Source of the DNA: Daphnia pulex
Taxonomy: Eukaryota > Arthropoda > Branchiopoda > Diplostraca > Daphniidae
Assembly: GCF_021134715.1 (NCBI RefSeq)
Contig: NC_060021.1
Coordinates: forward strand, 6,473,501 to 6,537,500
DNA: 64,000 bases
Direction of reading: 5' to 3'
In this document: positions 1 to 13,376 of the stretch, one piece after another
Position numbering within the stretch: position 1 is the first letter of the stretch
How the letters are laid out: each line of letters begins with the position of its first letter
Made by a program: the position numbers and the translations under genes
The notes under the pieces: generated by a model
What the model was told of the DNA's origin: nothing
What the model saw: the letters and a program-made list of their open reading frames with translations, nothing else
The model's database searches: none

Positions 1-1934
1 AAAAAAGTCGCTCCCTCCCCGGTTATTTGTGACTTTTTTTTTTTTGAAAAATGTGTTGCACTCGAGAGAGAGTCTGCCCGCGTCCGAGATTTATGGAAAT
101 GACCTTTTTCCATTTTACTCCGGCGGACGTTTTTCTTCTTTTTTAATTAGAAGGTTACAACAGCCAATGGCTCTTGTATACAATCGATAAAAGAAAATGA
201 ACATTGACTTTTGGTGGTGGTGGTGGTGGCCGGAATGGCGGAGGGTTTGAATCATCTGGGAGCATGTTTCGTGTCATACACACTCAAACAACCTTAAACT
301 GCCTGGAAGAAGAAGAAGAAGTGTGCTAGAGGGGGTGTGTGTAGGGGGGAGAAAGAAACTGGGGCCCATCCTGGCAAACACAGACGTTATTGTTATGGAA
401 GATAACATTGGTAGGCTCGGCCCATTTTTATTGGGGCCGCCGTTTTCCTTCGTCCAGGGTTCTGGCGTGGAGGGGGTTGGCCCACAACAACATCTCTCCT
501 CCTTTTTCACCCTCTACAACACGCAGAGCTTTTTTTCTTCGGTTGTACCAGTTGTAAGTATAAAGGAGGGTATATATATAGTCTATACTCTTCTTCTTCT
601 TCTTCTTCTACTTGTAGTCCCTTACTACCGGAAACGGGTGTGTGACCCGGTGTCACTGACCCGGGTGGAGGCCAACCCTCTCACTCCACATTTCTCAGAC
701 TCCATGTGTTTTCGCCTCCTCCCCTGTACTGGAGAGAGAAAGCGGCGTGTCCTCATCAATAAAAGTTAGAAAATAAAATAAAATAAAAAAACTGATGGAA
801 GCGAGAAATGTCTATTGTTTTGATGTGAAAGAGAATTTGGGGATGGATGACGACCAAAAAAAGTTTTTGAAAAAAAGAGAAAAGTTATTTCCACTTGTGC
901 TCCGGAAATGGAACTTTTGTCTATAAGCTAGACAAGGTTCATTGATTTGTCGGTTTACCGAATTCTCTACGTTTGTTTGTTTGTGTGTGTGTAGCCTTTT
1001 TTTTTATGATTATGTTTTTGGGAGTTGTGTGTTATTTACGGATCATTCGATCCGACCTACTTGCGGAGGAAGTTGTACACAACACCATTTTTTCCCCGTC
1101 GTGTCTAAACACACGGGGCCATAACAGCCCAGAAGAAGAAGAAGAAGAAAAAAGGTTTTGAACTGTGCCGTGAGAAGGTTCTTCTTGTTGGAGGTTTTTG
1201 TCTCTTGGCAGGAACTAAAGAAGATCTAAAAGAAGAAAAAAGGGGGTCGACCACCTATTATTATTACGGCGTTACCTTCTCCAAGAAGAAGAAGAAGAAG
1301 AAACCTTACGGTTGCAAAGGGTTATTCAATATCCGCACGCTAAATGGAGCGGCAAGGTTTCCCAACCGCAAAAACGGGAAGACGCACAAGCATTTTTCTT
1401 CTTCACTTTTTTTTTTCTTTTTTGGGGAGACGGGAGTCTCTCCCGTGTGTGTGCGGTCGTACAACTTCTTCCGTCGTGCGTGTTTTATTTTAGATTTTTT
1501 CGTTTCTTTGTTTGCCGCAGAAATAACAAGTCGGATGATGATGATGAAAAAAGAAATGAGAAAAATGGCGGGATGATTCGTTCGTTTCAACATTTTTGGA
1601 TGGCATCTCTGTATGGGTGCGTGTCTGTGTCTGTGTGTTCTTAATGACGTCGGAATGTGGAATGGATGGCATAGCTGCCCGTCACGATGAATGGACGATT
1701 GCATTGAAATTTCAATTTTTTCCTTTTTTTCTATTTGGCTTGCCAGGTTTTTATTTTCGCAGTCCTGGAACATTTTCAGACGTCACACCCCACCCTCCGT
1801 TTGTGTGTCTTGGAGAGCCACTCGGTGAGAAAAGGGGCGGTACCAAAGAGAGAGAGAAGGGGGGGAAAGGCGGAGGTTTGACATAGGAAGCCGGAAGGAG
1901 AATCCGGATGTTGGGGATAAGATGAGCGAATGTC
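1..1934. other. 5' flank of the SIPA1-like gene, simple-repeat rich
   Basis: No coding region is supported here. The stretch is full of short simple repeats: a GGT run near 211-229, CTT/TTC runs near 589-610, GAA runs near 1132-1150 and 1283-1302, and GT-rich patches near 978-994. Poly-T and poly-A tracts are frequent. The open frames in it are low-complexity translations of these repeats. It probably contains the promoter and possibly noncoding 5' exons of the gene starting at 1935, but I could not define a transcription start. Confidence 0.5.
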
Positions 1935-4900
1935 ATGTCGACAGTAACAGCGTCCTCCTCTTCTTCTTCCGCCTCTTCGACATCCATGGCGCCTTCACGC
2001 TCGGCCACTGCCAACTTGACGGCCAATAACAAAATGGAATTGGTCTCCACCGGAGAATCCGGCCCACCCGTTAGAATGTTTCATCCGACGACGACGGCTC
2101 CCCCGTCGACCCACCATCCCCAACAACAACAGCAGCAACAACAGCAACAACAACAGCAACAACAACCTCAGTCTCAGTCGCCTTACCGATTCGGAGCTCC
2201 CGACAGCCGAGCCTCGTACAGAGAACAGCGCGTGATGGGCAGCGGCCGCTCCATGACGGCTCACAATCATCCGTCCGGATCCAGCGGCGGCGTCAGCGGC
2301 GGCGGTGGTTCATCGTCGTCGTCATCATCATCGACCGGGCCGTGGCACCCGACCAACAATCATCACCAGTCGGGTTCTTCTGACGCCGGCCAAAAGCCCG
2401 GCCGCTCCTTCAGTTCCGGTATGGCGTCTCTGAGTCGCTCCAACGGCAGTCTGGCCGGCACCGCCAACAATTCAACTCATCCCGCCGCCTCCTCCTCCAA
2501 CAGCGAAACGGACGCCAACGGCAACAGCAAACCGCGTTCCAGAACTCAGGTACGGCTTCATCATCATCATCTCTCTCAATCTTTTTCTCATCCTTTTTTC
2601 TTCTTTCTAACTTTCCACCTTCAATCGAATTATTAAAACCAGCAAATCTCTTCCGCCTTCTGTCCCCTCCTCCTTATTAATTTCAATTTTCAAGTGGGCG
2701 GGGTTCCCGTGTGTCCGAATCCGATCAAAAAAAAACGACCAACCCACCCACCAAAATGCCTTTTCCCAGTCGATTTTGGGGGGAAAGAAAAAAGGCGGAA
2801 GAAGCCCCACCAAAATATTAAAAACATGAAGCAAAAAGGAGCCCAAAGAAAATCCGTCCCCATGCGCGTTAACTATGTGTGTGTGCGTTGTGTAAGCTTG
2901 TGTATTGTTATCGCTACTGCTGTCGTCTGTGTGTGTATGGTTATGCAAGCCCAAACACACAATCTCGACAGTCTAAAAAAATTTTTTTGGGGAGTTTGTG
3001 AGGATTTCCGGGCGAATGTTTTTATTTAGTTTTTGTTCTCTCTCCACCCCCCTATAGCCAAGTCACCGGATCTTTACTCGACCGGTTTCTCCTTTTTTCT
3101 TTTTTTTTTGTCTTTGTATCGAAATGCCAATGAAACCTTAACATTGCGTTTTAAGTTTTTTATTTTTTCCATATTCTGTGTGTGTGTGTTCTTTTGTTCT
3201 AGGGGAAACGAAAAAAAGGGCTGTCGTGGAATGACGTGAATCACGCAACCAAACACAGACAAAGGAAGATGAAAGGATAAATCCTCCATCTTTTTTTTCT
3301 GTACTAGACATTTCTCTTTTTCTCTCTAGAAAAAGGATGACTGGAAAAAAGAAAAAATGAACATTTATAAAACAAATTTTTCCAGTGGGGGGAAAAGAAA
3401 AAAAACAAGTGGGGATGGGAAATAACCGTGTGGCTTTGATTGAGGTTGGTCGGCGCAACGGGAAAAAATTTGAGACGCGGGGCGCGCTCATCTGATGAGA
3501 GAGAAATTCTTCCAACACATACATACGCAACAAAATCATTTTTAATTGCGACGGGAATTTTTTTTTCTTTTTTTTTTCTTTCTTCCCGCTCGGAGTTGGG
3601 GAAGGGAATAATAGGTTTTAATTTGAAGGAAAAAAAATTGCGCGCTGTTGTTGTTGTTGTTGTTCCCTGGAATTTCTCGGTCTCGCTTCCATCGTTGATA
3701 AGCGCGTCGAGACAACGAACCCAAATCCTAACGGAATTCTTTTTTCTTGATTTGTAATTTTGGTTGTTTTATTTTTCTGTCTGTTTCGAATGTTTTGTCC
3801 CGATTTGGAATAACGGATGAACGTGTTGTTGTTTTACCCATACACGCAGACTCCTGGGAACGTTGGAGGAGGGTCCTTGTCCGGATCGAGCGCAGCGGGA
3901 GGTGGTCCCCACGTCCTGCCGAGTCCCGTCAGTTCAAACGGTTCCGGCAAGCAGCAGCAGCAACAGCAGCGTCAGCGTGGCGATTTCGGCGGCAGTCACG
4001 GCTCACTGGACGCCCTGGCCAGCGGAGCCGAGCGCGAAAGCTTTTTCGCCCTACTGCGCGACCTCGGCGCCCAGAGCAGCGGAAGCGGAAGCAGCAGCAA
4101 TGGCAACGGCAGTCTGGTGCCCAGTCGCTCGTCGCCCGAAAGAGATTTGGACGATCCCGTTCACGCCAAACCGGTCGGATGCGCGCCCAGCCGGCTGGCC
4201 GAGCTGCTCAAGCCCAACTTTCATTCGACCAGGGCCGCCGTGACTAACACGCAATCGGAGCCAGCCGGAACGTCTCTACCGTTGCCCACTGGCTCTTACT
4301 CTTTGGCTGTCCAGCAACAACAGGCCGTCATGCTCCGGTAGGTTTTTATTTTTGAAAAGAAATCAACAAATGGATCATTGACAGCGCGGTCAATGTCTTT
4401 TCCGCCACTTTGTCCAGCACTTCTTCTTGCTTTTTGCACACAATCATTTCATTCATTTTCGTTTTTTTTTTTTTTTTTTTTAAATTCCCGTTCCGGAATA
4501 GGCGCAGCACGCCGGAGCCTCCAGTCGGAACAGGTGTCCAGCCACCGGTGAGCCGAAGCGCCACTCTGCCGGCGGATGCATCCAGTCCGAAACCCCGTTC
4601 CAAATTCCAGCGATTTTGGGACCGTGATCGTTCCAACAAGGAGCACAAACCCTCCAGCATTCCGGCGACGACGACAGCCATCGCCGCCTCGGTCGTGGCC
4701 GTCCAAACCGGCGCGTCTTCCTCCTCTTCGGCCAGCAACTCGACGTCGAGATCCGCATCGGAGCCGTCCATCTTTAAGCGGCTCCGCGGCGGCGGTGGCA
4801 ACGCGTCCAGCGGCAGCGGCTCTTCTTCGTCGTCCAATTCCAAGGGACTCAACGGGATCTCAGGATCGCCGGAACCGGATCTGTCGACGCTGGAGCGCGA

Positions 4901-7900
4901 CGCCAGCGACATGGAGGCCAGATTGGACGAGCGGCTCAAGCGCAAAGCCTTTGCCCATCACGACTGTCAGAGCATGAGCGTCAACTTGGGTTACGCCGCC
5001 CGGCTGCGCGGATTACTGGCCCAGCGCCGCAACACCACGACAGGAGCGTCGGCCGCCTCGATGGCGTCGGCCTCTTCTTCTTCCGCTTCGTCCAACTCCT
5101 CGTCGGCCATGGCCAATTCGTCGTCGCTGGCCGCCGCCGCCGCTTCGACCGGCTCGTCCGGCAGCCTGTCGAGCAGCGGCAAAGGCAAATTGAAGACGCA
5201 AATGAGTTTCCCTCCTCCGGCGGAAGTGGCGGTGGATGCCGTCCCGCCGACGGCGCCCGTCGACGAGGTGGACACGGGCGACGGCAAGAGCAACCAGCTG
5301 CTGCACAGTTGCCCGTTCTTCCGCAACGAGTTGGGCGGCGAGCCCGAGTGGTGCGTCGGCGTCTCGAGGTGTTCCAGCCCGCAGCTCCAGCAGCCGCAGC
5401 AGCAACACCCGTCGCCGACTCTCCTCCATCGTCCCATCAGCACATACGGTGTTAGCGTCCTGGAATTCCCGCCCGGCAAATCGCACTGGCGGCACGGCAT
5501 CTGCCCCTATCAGAAACAGCCGTCCGTCCTGGAACGCGGCGACCAGGGCGCCTTCTACTACGGCAACCATTTCTACGCCCAAGAACATCAAAATTGGTTT
5601 GGTAAGTTTATAAATTTTTATTTTTTTTTTTATTCCGGAAATGTCATAATTAACACCACCTTTGCAATCCATCCAGGAATGGACGAGAACCTTGGGCCGA
5701 TAGCCATTAGCATCCGCCGTGAGAAGATGTCGCCCAGCGAGAGCGAGTCCAGCAGCGGCCACCACCACAATCACCACAACCACCACCACAACACCCATCA
5801 CAGTCACCTCAAGGATCAGTACATTTACAGGATCATCATCCGGACCAGCGAGCTGGCCACTCTGCGTGGGACGGTCCTGGAGGAGGCCATCCCTTCGCTG
5901 AAGCCGCCCGGACCCAAAGGTCTCTCCCTGCGCGAAGTCCTGGACATGGTCTCGCCGGAAATCCACCTGCCTTGCCTGCGGCTGGCCATCCCGGGCCCCA
6001 CGACCGAGCAGCAGCTTCTCAAACTGGACCAGCAAGGATTGTCCAACCACTACAAGGTGGGCATCCTCTACTGCAAGGCCGGCCAGTCGACCGAGGAGGA
6101 AATGTACAACAACGAGGAGGGCGGCCAGGCGTTCGACGACTTCCTCAACCTGATCGGCCAGCGTGTCCGCCTGCGGGGCTTTGAAAAATACAAGGCCGGC
6201 CTGGACAACAAGATGGACTCTACGGGCCTGTACTCGCTGTATTCGCAGTACCAGGATCGCGAGCTCATGTTCCACGTCTCGTCGCTGCTGCCGTTCACGC
6301 CCAACAACCGGCAGCAGCTGTTGCGCAAGAGGCACATCGGCAACGACATTGTGACGATCGTCTTCCAGGAGCCGGGCGCCCTGCCTTTCACGCCCAAGAA
6401 CATCCGCTCGCAGTTCCAGCACGTTTTCATCATCGTCCGCGTCTTGCACCCGTGCACCGAGCACACGCAGTATCAGGTGGCCGTCAGCCGCTCCAAGGAG
6501 GTGCCCATCTTCGGGCCGCCCATCCCCGGCGGGGCCACTTTCCCCAAATCGCAGGCCTTTGTCGATTTCTTGCTGGCCAAAATCATCAACGCCGAACACG
6601 CGGCCCATCGCTCGCAAAAGTTCGCCACCATGGCCACGCGGACGCGCCAGGAATACCTCAAGGTGGGTTTGCCCAGCCGCGGCCCATTGATTTGGCGGGG
6701 GGGGGGGGGATCCGTTACTACCTAGTCGACCGCAGATTCTTTGTCGTCGTTGGTCGTCACAGTCAGCGATTCCATTTTGGGGGCTACAGAAACAAATTCC
6801 ACATCGGTTCAGAGCCCGAACAAAAAAGTCGATCTAGTGTAACACGGCCAGGATTAGATTTCACAAAACTGTTGCCCTGATTATGTCCGTCGCCCGTCAG
6901 ATCGAAGCCGCCCAAATGCGCATTCCTTTTCTTTCCTTTTTTCCTCATTTTTTGATTTTTGAAATATTTACCAGAAGACGAGGAGGGGGGGAGTTTGCAC
7001 GTTATTAACCTTGCCGGCTGGCTGGCTGGCTGGCGTTTTTCGGTGGGGGGGAAGTAGGAATGTTATTCAATAATTTCCGCTTGAATTAGTTGAAAGAGGT
7101 TTTTTTTTTGTTTCCGAGGAGGGCACAACAGCAACAGCATTGGTACTGTAACGGAGCTTTAAACCACGCAGAACGACTTCTTCTCCCGTTACCGGTGATT
7201 CTCCTTTCCACTCGACTGACTCGGGCTGATTGTGCCATCCTCTTAAAAGGGCAAAAGAGCAACGCAGGGTGGGGGGGATGTGGCAGAGGTCTCTGTAACG
7301 GTTATCGGTTGGGATTTTCTGTTGTGAAAAATGACTTCTTCTTCAATCTTTTTTGGGGTCGTAGCTTTCAGACGTTGCGACACCAATTTTTCAATAACCT
7401 TTTGTGTCTTTTTTGTTTTTGTTTTTCCAGGATTTGGCGACGAATTACGTGACGGGCAACACGTTGGATAGCGGATCAAAGTTCCCAATCTTGACGTTCA
7501 GCAGCCGCAAAAAGGAGCGCCTCAAACCGAAATTCTTCCCGGACGCCGTCCAGGCGGGTGCCATTTGCTGGCAAGTGTCGGTGGATGACTTTAGCGGCGG
7601 CGGCGGATCGGTCCGGCAGACTGACAGCTTGCTGGGCATCTCGGGCGACAGCCTCGTCCTCGTCGAAGAGAGCACCAAGGAATGCATCTGGGCCGTCTCT
7701 TGTAAAGCCATTCTGGGATGGACGTCGTCAACGTCCAGCATTAAACTCTATTACCATCAAGGTGCGTGGTCCAACGTTTTCCCTTTCTTTTTGTCTACAC
7801 CCCTGAGGGTTAAAAGATATTTTACACCCGTCTGGACGTCTTGTCTTTCGTTTTTTCCAGGCGAGTGCATCACCGTCCAGGGACGAGATTGCGAAGCGGA

Positions 7901-10329
7901 TGAGATCCCCGAAATTGTGGCCCGTCTGCACGCGGTCACGTCTGGCTGTGGCACGCGGGAGCTCTCGCTCCGCAGGAATGCCGTCGGGCAGCTAGGATTT
8001 CACGTCCAACCCGTAAGCGAATTGATAACATCTCACAAGTCACTCATCAGCGAAATTCAGCCTCTTTTGGCAATCAATCGGAAATGAAATTCGCCAATAA
8101 TAATTCAATGCTTCTCTCATTGGGTGCGTTCATGCAGGATGGATTGGTGACGGAAGTCGAGCCTCACGGGCCAGCCTGGCAGGTAAATGGAGACGACAGT
8201 CTCAAGGAATTTTGTGTCCACTTCTCCAATTGGAGAACGTCCTGAAATTCCATCGATATTTCATTTCGCATTTTTAACTTTTATCTTTTTTGTTTCGGTG
8301 TGTAGGCGAGTTTGCGCCAAGGCTTCCGGCTGGTGGAAATCTGCAAGGTGACGGTAGCGACGCTCAACCACGAGCAGATGGTGGACCTGCTGAAAACGTC
8401 GGCCATCGTCACGGTGACGGTCCTGCCGCCCGTCGATCCCAACACTCCCCGACAGGGTTGCACGCTCCAGAGCTGCTCCTACATCGTCGGAAGCATCGAC
8501 GGCGAGTACGACAACGTCGACGTGGCCGGCGAGGGGATGGAGAACGGTAACACGACGATTCGCAGTTCGGGAGCTGTCCAGCAGCAGTCGGTTTCGATCC
8601 ACAGCCGGCGGTTGCGCTACGAGCGCAGCGTCTCCCCGCCGCGATCCAGCAGCAGTTCGGGTTACGGCACGGGCAGTAGCTCTCGGTCATTCACAGTCCA
8701 GGGAGCCGCCGCCCTGGCCGCTTCGGCTGCCGCTGCCGCCGGCGGCCCGACCATCTCGGCCATCGTCTCGACTCACCCGGAAGGCACTTTGAAATCCACT
8801 TCCAGCGGTCACTCTAGCGACGATCCGTGGTACGATTTCATGCCCGAAGTGCTGGAAGCCGAACTGCTCAGCAACGGACCCGGTGGCTCCACCACTTCGC
8901 CTCCGCCCCTGCCGTCCAGACAGGGCCCTCCGCCGAGTCGGCTCCGTTCCGGACACAGCTGCGAAAACTTCACGCCTCCCGCCATTTCCGTCCACCAACC
9001 CTCGCCGGCCATGGAGAACCTCCAGTCGAGCAGGAGTCAAGATCCGATTTTCCCGCACGACGGGTCGTCGCCCGTCAAGAACCGGCCGACGGGACCGCCC
9101 AGCAGCGTCTATTCCACTCCGCCAACCAAAGTCAAGCCCATACTGGAGAGTCCCAGTCTGGTGGGCCGGATGAGCAACTACGAAGACCTGCGGAGGCTCC
9201 AGCAGACGACCAGCAGCTCTTCGGCCGCCCCGCAAGAAACCGCCGGCGGTAACAGTAATAAAGTCCGTCCGCTGAATCCGCCCGATTACCACCACGCCAT
9301 GCAGAGTCGTTTGGTGGCCCTCAAGACGCCCGACCAGCAGCACGGACCCAGTCGCAAATCGCCTTCGACGTCCACTTACGCTTCGCGGAGCGAGGACGAG
9401 CTGTCGGCCGGAAGCGCCAACAGTTTGTCGCCTCGCAGCCGCCGGAAGCACAGCAAGAGCAACGGAGCCGGAAATTTGACTCCGTCGAGCGGCAGCAGCC
9501 GGAATCAGAGCCCGCGGATGTTCGTCGAGGCCAAACTCAAGTCCAACGCCAACGGAAGCGTCTGCAGCGGCGGAAGTGGCGGAGGCAGCGGACAGAAGCG
9601 GTGCAGCACAAATCTCAAGGAAGAGCTGCTGAGGTTGATCAGCCCGGATGCGGTTGACGAAGTCTCAGCTGACATTGACTCATCCGTCATTGTCACTCAC
9701 GCTCGGCCGGCCAACGCCGTCCTCTCTTCCGCCAATTCATCCGTCCAGTCGGCCGACATGGCCGACCTTCCCGACTCGGAGGAGATGGACTGGTCCCGGT
9801 TGGTCCACGCCGCCGCCAGGGCCATCCAGGGCACCGCGTCCTCCATGGTCTCGGCTCCGGAAGACGTCGAAGATGATCTGATGGACGACGAGATCGAAGA
9901 GCCGACGCGAGACGGAAGTGACAACCAAGATTCGCTCACCTCTTGGATCGACGACGTGACGGAAAAATTACGCCTGGAAGCCGAGTCCGCCGATAGTCCT
10001 CCTGGAGGGTAAGTTTGGCTTAACTCAAAATTGATTGGCAATAAAATGGCGAAATATTTATTTTGTTTCGATTATTTTTTCCCATTTAAAGAATCGGTTC
10101 GACTCTGGTGATGGATAATGTAGTGCAATTGCGGATGAATCAACTGGAACAGCACGTTGGATCGCTAGAGAACCGGCTCCGCGGTGAGGAGGATCGTAGG
10201 CAAGCCCTCGAGGCGGAGATCCGCCGGTTGCGGGAAGCCAATTCTCGTCTTGCCGGCGAGTCGCAGACAGCCGCCCAGCAACTGAAGCGCTTTACTGATT
10301 GGTTCTTCCAAACTATCGAACGACCTTGA
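1935..10329 (+). CDS. SIPA1L: SIPA1-like Rap GTPase-activating protein (SPAR/SIPA1L family)
   Basis: Nine coding exons with GT-AG introns keep one frame: 1935-2549, 3850-4337, 4502-5601, 5677-6662, 7431-7761, 7861-8012, 8138-8182, 8306-10008 and 10092-10329, giving 1885 residues, close to vertebrate SIPA1L proteins (about 1,800). The N-terminal 370 residues are Ser/Gly-rich with a polyQ tract (nt 2120-2168). A His-rich run lies at nt 5758-5808. The RapGAP domain spans about residues 830-1060 and holds [11 protein letters not shown], whose Asn is the catalytic 'asparagine thumb' of the family. A PDZ domain follows (about 1205-1282, [20 protein letters not shown]), split by three introns, then a long Ser/Pro-rich linker and a C-terminal coiled coil (about 1808-1885). 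Members inactivate Rap1/Rap2 at the cell cortex and at synapses or junctions. The ATG at 1935 is the first that keeps the exon-1 frame; a further 5' exon cannot be excluded. No break is seen. Confidence 0.93.
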
Positions 10330-11170
10330 TTGAGTGATTGTGACTTACAGATAACCCAATTCAAAATTTTCGCGGCCTTATCCACTTACTGTACGTCAAA
10401 ACAAGAAATCACCACACACACACACACACACACTCCTCTTTCGTGTGGTGTGTGTGTGTCAATTGCAGTTCCCCTTTTATGTGGTCTTGAAAAATTTTGT
10501 CTAGCGCATTTTCTATCGGAAACAACTTTGTTTTTCAGATCAAATTCCTTTGGCCTTTTCCCACCAACATCAAACTTGTCTCTTCTTTATTCTTTCCCCA
10601 TTTTTTAAAAAATATTATGGCCATACTCTTTTCTTTCTTTTAATTTTTTTTTAAAGAACCAAAGTGTGTTTATTATTAATAACTATCATCCGTGAATGTT
10701 TCGTGTCTCTCTTTGTTTCATATAACTCCATCCATTTACCTGGGCCTTTGTGTACAAAATGTATTTCTTCATTTATATTAAATACTCTTCTTTTTGTTTT
10801 GTCTTGTCTTGCTCCTTCTTTTACAATTCCAGTAAAAGTTGGTTTCCTTTTGGCTTGCGAGGCAAACTCCAATGCTGTCCTGTCTTGTGTTTTACTTCTT
10901 AATATTGCGTCTCTCGTTATTTCCCCATCAGACTCGTCTTTGTTTTTTCTTTTGTATTTTTTCCCCTCCCTCGTCAGGGTTCTCTCACGTTCTACAAATT
11001 TTCTACTCTGCCTCCTCCCACGCCTTTTTACAGAGATTTGGTATTCTTTATAACTGCCCGACTCGTTCGAACAATCACTACTACACTCTGCCTTTTTTAT
11101 ACATACAAAAAAAAACTAAGTGAAATTTGTTGTTCGTTACCTCATACGGGGTAATGCAAAAAGGATCAAT
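10330..11170 (+). other. 3' UTR-like region with CA/GT microsatellites
   Basis: T-rich sequence directly after the SIPA1-like stop codon. A CA repeat at about 10411-10433 is followed by a GT repeat at about 10443-10460, so the transcript could fold back on itself there. Open frames here are T-rich low-complexity translations and are not supported as genes. Confidence 0.5.
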
Positions 11171-11355
11171 AATTCTAGCCGTTTTTATTACAAAATGTGT
11201 TTTTTTTTCTTCTGTTGTCTCCCATCGTCCGCGATACACCGAATCCGTCTCCTTCAGAAATAGTATTTGAAAGAGTTGTATTTACACATGATAATACAAT
11301 GGATTCGTTTCTTTTGCTTATATGCTCTGAATAAAAATGTGTACAGTGAAACAGT

Positions 11356-11666
11356 TTACAAGTGGCCACGTTTTGTTGCACATGACAAGCAGATGCTGCA
11401 TTCATCCCTGGAGTATCTGCAGAGAGATGGACAAAGTATCGTTTAAGTGATGCACAGGAATAATTTGAAGAAGTAAAACTTACGTCTGAATGGAGCACTT
11501 GCTGGGGTAAGGTGGCATTGGGGAAGGCACTGGGGTGGGCGCTGCCGGTTGCCCATCCGAATTTATGATGTTTGAGAATACTTGGGTAAATTTGTTGGTG
11601 GTTGTGTAGTTTCCAGTTGATTTGGTTTGGCCTTTGAGTCTTGAAAAAGGAGATTCAATGTCTTTC
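11356..11666 (-). CDS. Unidentified minus-strand terminal exons
   Basis: Two exon candidates read leftwards. The first (11666-11484) has an acceptor ending TTCCAG and a donor GACGTAAGT, and encodes about 60 residues beginning KDIESPFSRLKG and ending PPYPSKCSIQT. The second (11416-11356) follows a CTCTGCAG acceptor and reads YSRDECSICLSCATKRGHL before a TAA; the phases of the two agree. A short third exon around 11742-11768 looks possible, but I could not join it in frame. The 5' part of this gene would lie toward 12035, where the tandem array begins, so it may have been cut by the array breakpoint. I do not recognise the family. Confidence 0.35.
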
Positions 11667-12034
11667 CTGGAATTTAAAACAAGACATACTTGAATAGTCA
11701 TCTATCACAGTGGTAAATTAAAAAACAAAGAAAATTCTTACTGTAGGCAGCTTCATTAATGTTGGAAGCTGTACAAAGGCCTTGATAAGACAAAAATAAT
11801 TAAAGAATGGCTATAAATAATTCGAATATTGTGATGAGACTGATTACCGACAGTAGGTGACAGATCTCAGACTTGCGCCATTGATTACAGCAACGGGAAG
11901 AGAGAAAGGACGCCTAGGACGCCTATTAAAAATTCGAGTCATCATTGCTGCGCCGGCAAGGCAGCCGTTAGCGTTTAAATTAGTAAGTAGGAAATAGTCG
12001 GAAGTAGTAAGGAAGTAGGAATTAGTAAATAGGA

Positions 12035-13208
12035 TTAAATGATGTTCCACTCGCCGGCGGGCCTTTTGTAAGGTGACGTCCACATTACTACAAAGCGAAT
12101 AATAACGTCATTAAAATGGCGACGGAGATGAAACGAAAAACAGAAACGCGGACGAGAGACTCACTTGCTGCCCGTTCCTCTCTGCTGCAATTTCAACAAA
12201 GAAGGAGCTACGGCTTGGGCGACATCCAGCGGCTCTTCACCAGCCCCTTGGCTGTTGGGCCCTTGACACCGACGATCCTTGCGCATCCAACCAACTTTTC
12301 AAAATAAAAGAGAATAAATAACGCCAGTCACATAACAACTCGATTATGATCTCTCTCTCTCTCACTCACCTATTCCGAGTTTTTGGGAACTCTTCCGGCT
12401 GCTACGGTTGCTGATGACAGGGAAGCGCTGCTTCACTTTGGGTTCCTTCTCCCTGAACCTCTGGGCAGAGAGGGCGAGTGCGTGAACCACCGAGCCTTTG
12501 CGTATCAAATTCCTTTCGTCACTCCAGCCATCCATTTCACTGTGTTAACCACCACCCATCAAAGACGAGCGTTAGTAAGTACTCGATCCACAATATCGCG
12601 TTACGGCACCACGGCCGCCGGGAAAATCAATAGGCTTTCAAGGAAAGAGAGAAAAAATACCCTCGAGTCAAGTACTTACCTCGCATTCTTTTTGCCCTTC
12701 CGGTTCTTTTCCGAAGTCGTTTCGTCCACGACGAAGAAAGTGACAGGAGGCACCCCTCCGCAATCGTCTCTTGTCGATTGCAAACAATCCCTGGGGGGAA
12801 AAACAATTGAATTTTGGAATAAATTTGAATGAATTTCTCGGTTTCTTATACTTGAAATAGCCACTGTTTTCGGGCGGAGTGTCTTGCGGTTGTTCCAACG
12901 TGCGGCCGAATCCAACAGTCCACTGAGCAACACCCGCCGGAAGATTCCGCCGTGGACGTCTTTGATGTAGGCCAGCAATTGGCGAACATCGCAATACAGC
13001 GCCTTAAACCCAATCAATTATTATGAAGCCAAACAATTTCGATGAAATGTATCAGGATCAAAAACACTTACGACATTCTCGGATGACTTGAGGAATTTCA
13101 ACGAGGCCGTGAGTCGGGTGACGAACGGTTTGAAGATGCAATTGATGACGTGTCCTTCGATGGTCCGAGGGGAACCGAAATTGGGCACGTAACTCGTTCC
13201 AGTTTGTT
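12035..13208 (-). pseudogene. unc80: unc80 fragment, unit 1 (left-truncated)
   Basis: This is the 5'-side part of the unc80 segment found in full at 27914-33592. Exons read leftwards: about 13208-13072 (EGHVINCIFKPFVTRL), 13002-12855 (ALYCDVRQLLAYIKDVHGG, GIFRRVLLSGLLDSA), 12790-12680, 12539-12370, 12294-12165, and the beginning of an exon at 12087-12035. Human UNC80 has closely matching stretches (GLYCDIRQLVQFIKEAHG, FRRVALSALLDSAE). UNC80 is a large scaffold of the NALCN sodium-leak channel. The last exon is cut at 12035, where homology with 32426 stops. A 17-bp addition near 12744-12760, absent from the other units, breaks the frame of the third exon. It is a relic, not a gene. Confidence 0.85.
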
Positions 13209-13228
13209 CGACTCCCAAACGGGAGTCG
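13209..13228. repeat. Perfect 8-bp inverted repeat at the unc80 fragment edge
   Basis: CGACTCCC, a 4-base loop AAAC, then GGGAGTCG. It lies where recognisable unc80 coding sequence ends. No good splice acceptor for that exon is visible beyond it, so the exon seems cut at the hairpin. The same structure occurs at 33583-33602 and 53946-53965. Confidence 0.6.
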
Positions 13229-13376
13229 TTCAGTAGTATAGTTCAGGATAATTCTCAAAACCGGAAGTACGCGTACGTACAAATAAAAACATGAACTTTA
13301 CCACAAATTTGACGAGGATCACAAATATGTGGTTTTTTTGTGCTTCGAATGAATATTTACTGAACTACTGACTGAA

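Noticed and set aside
1306-1773. 155-codon minus-strand open frame in the 5' flank
   Set aside because: Low-complexity text (Lys/His runs) from poly-A/T and microsatellite DNA, with no domain and no splice context.
5013-6617. 534-codon minus-strand open frame inside the SIPA1-like gene
   Set aside because: It overlaps the RapGAP-coding exons and crosses an intron; GC-rich coding exons on the + strand produce such antisense frames.
8687-9451. 254-codon minus-strand open frame
   Set aside because: Antisense to the PDZ-to-C-terminal linker exon of the SIPA1-like gene; composition is the reverse of its Ser/Pro codons.
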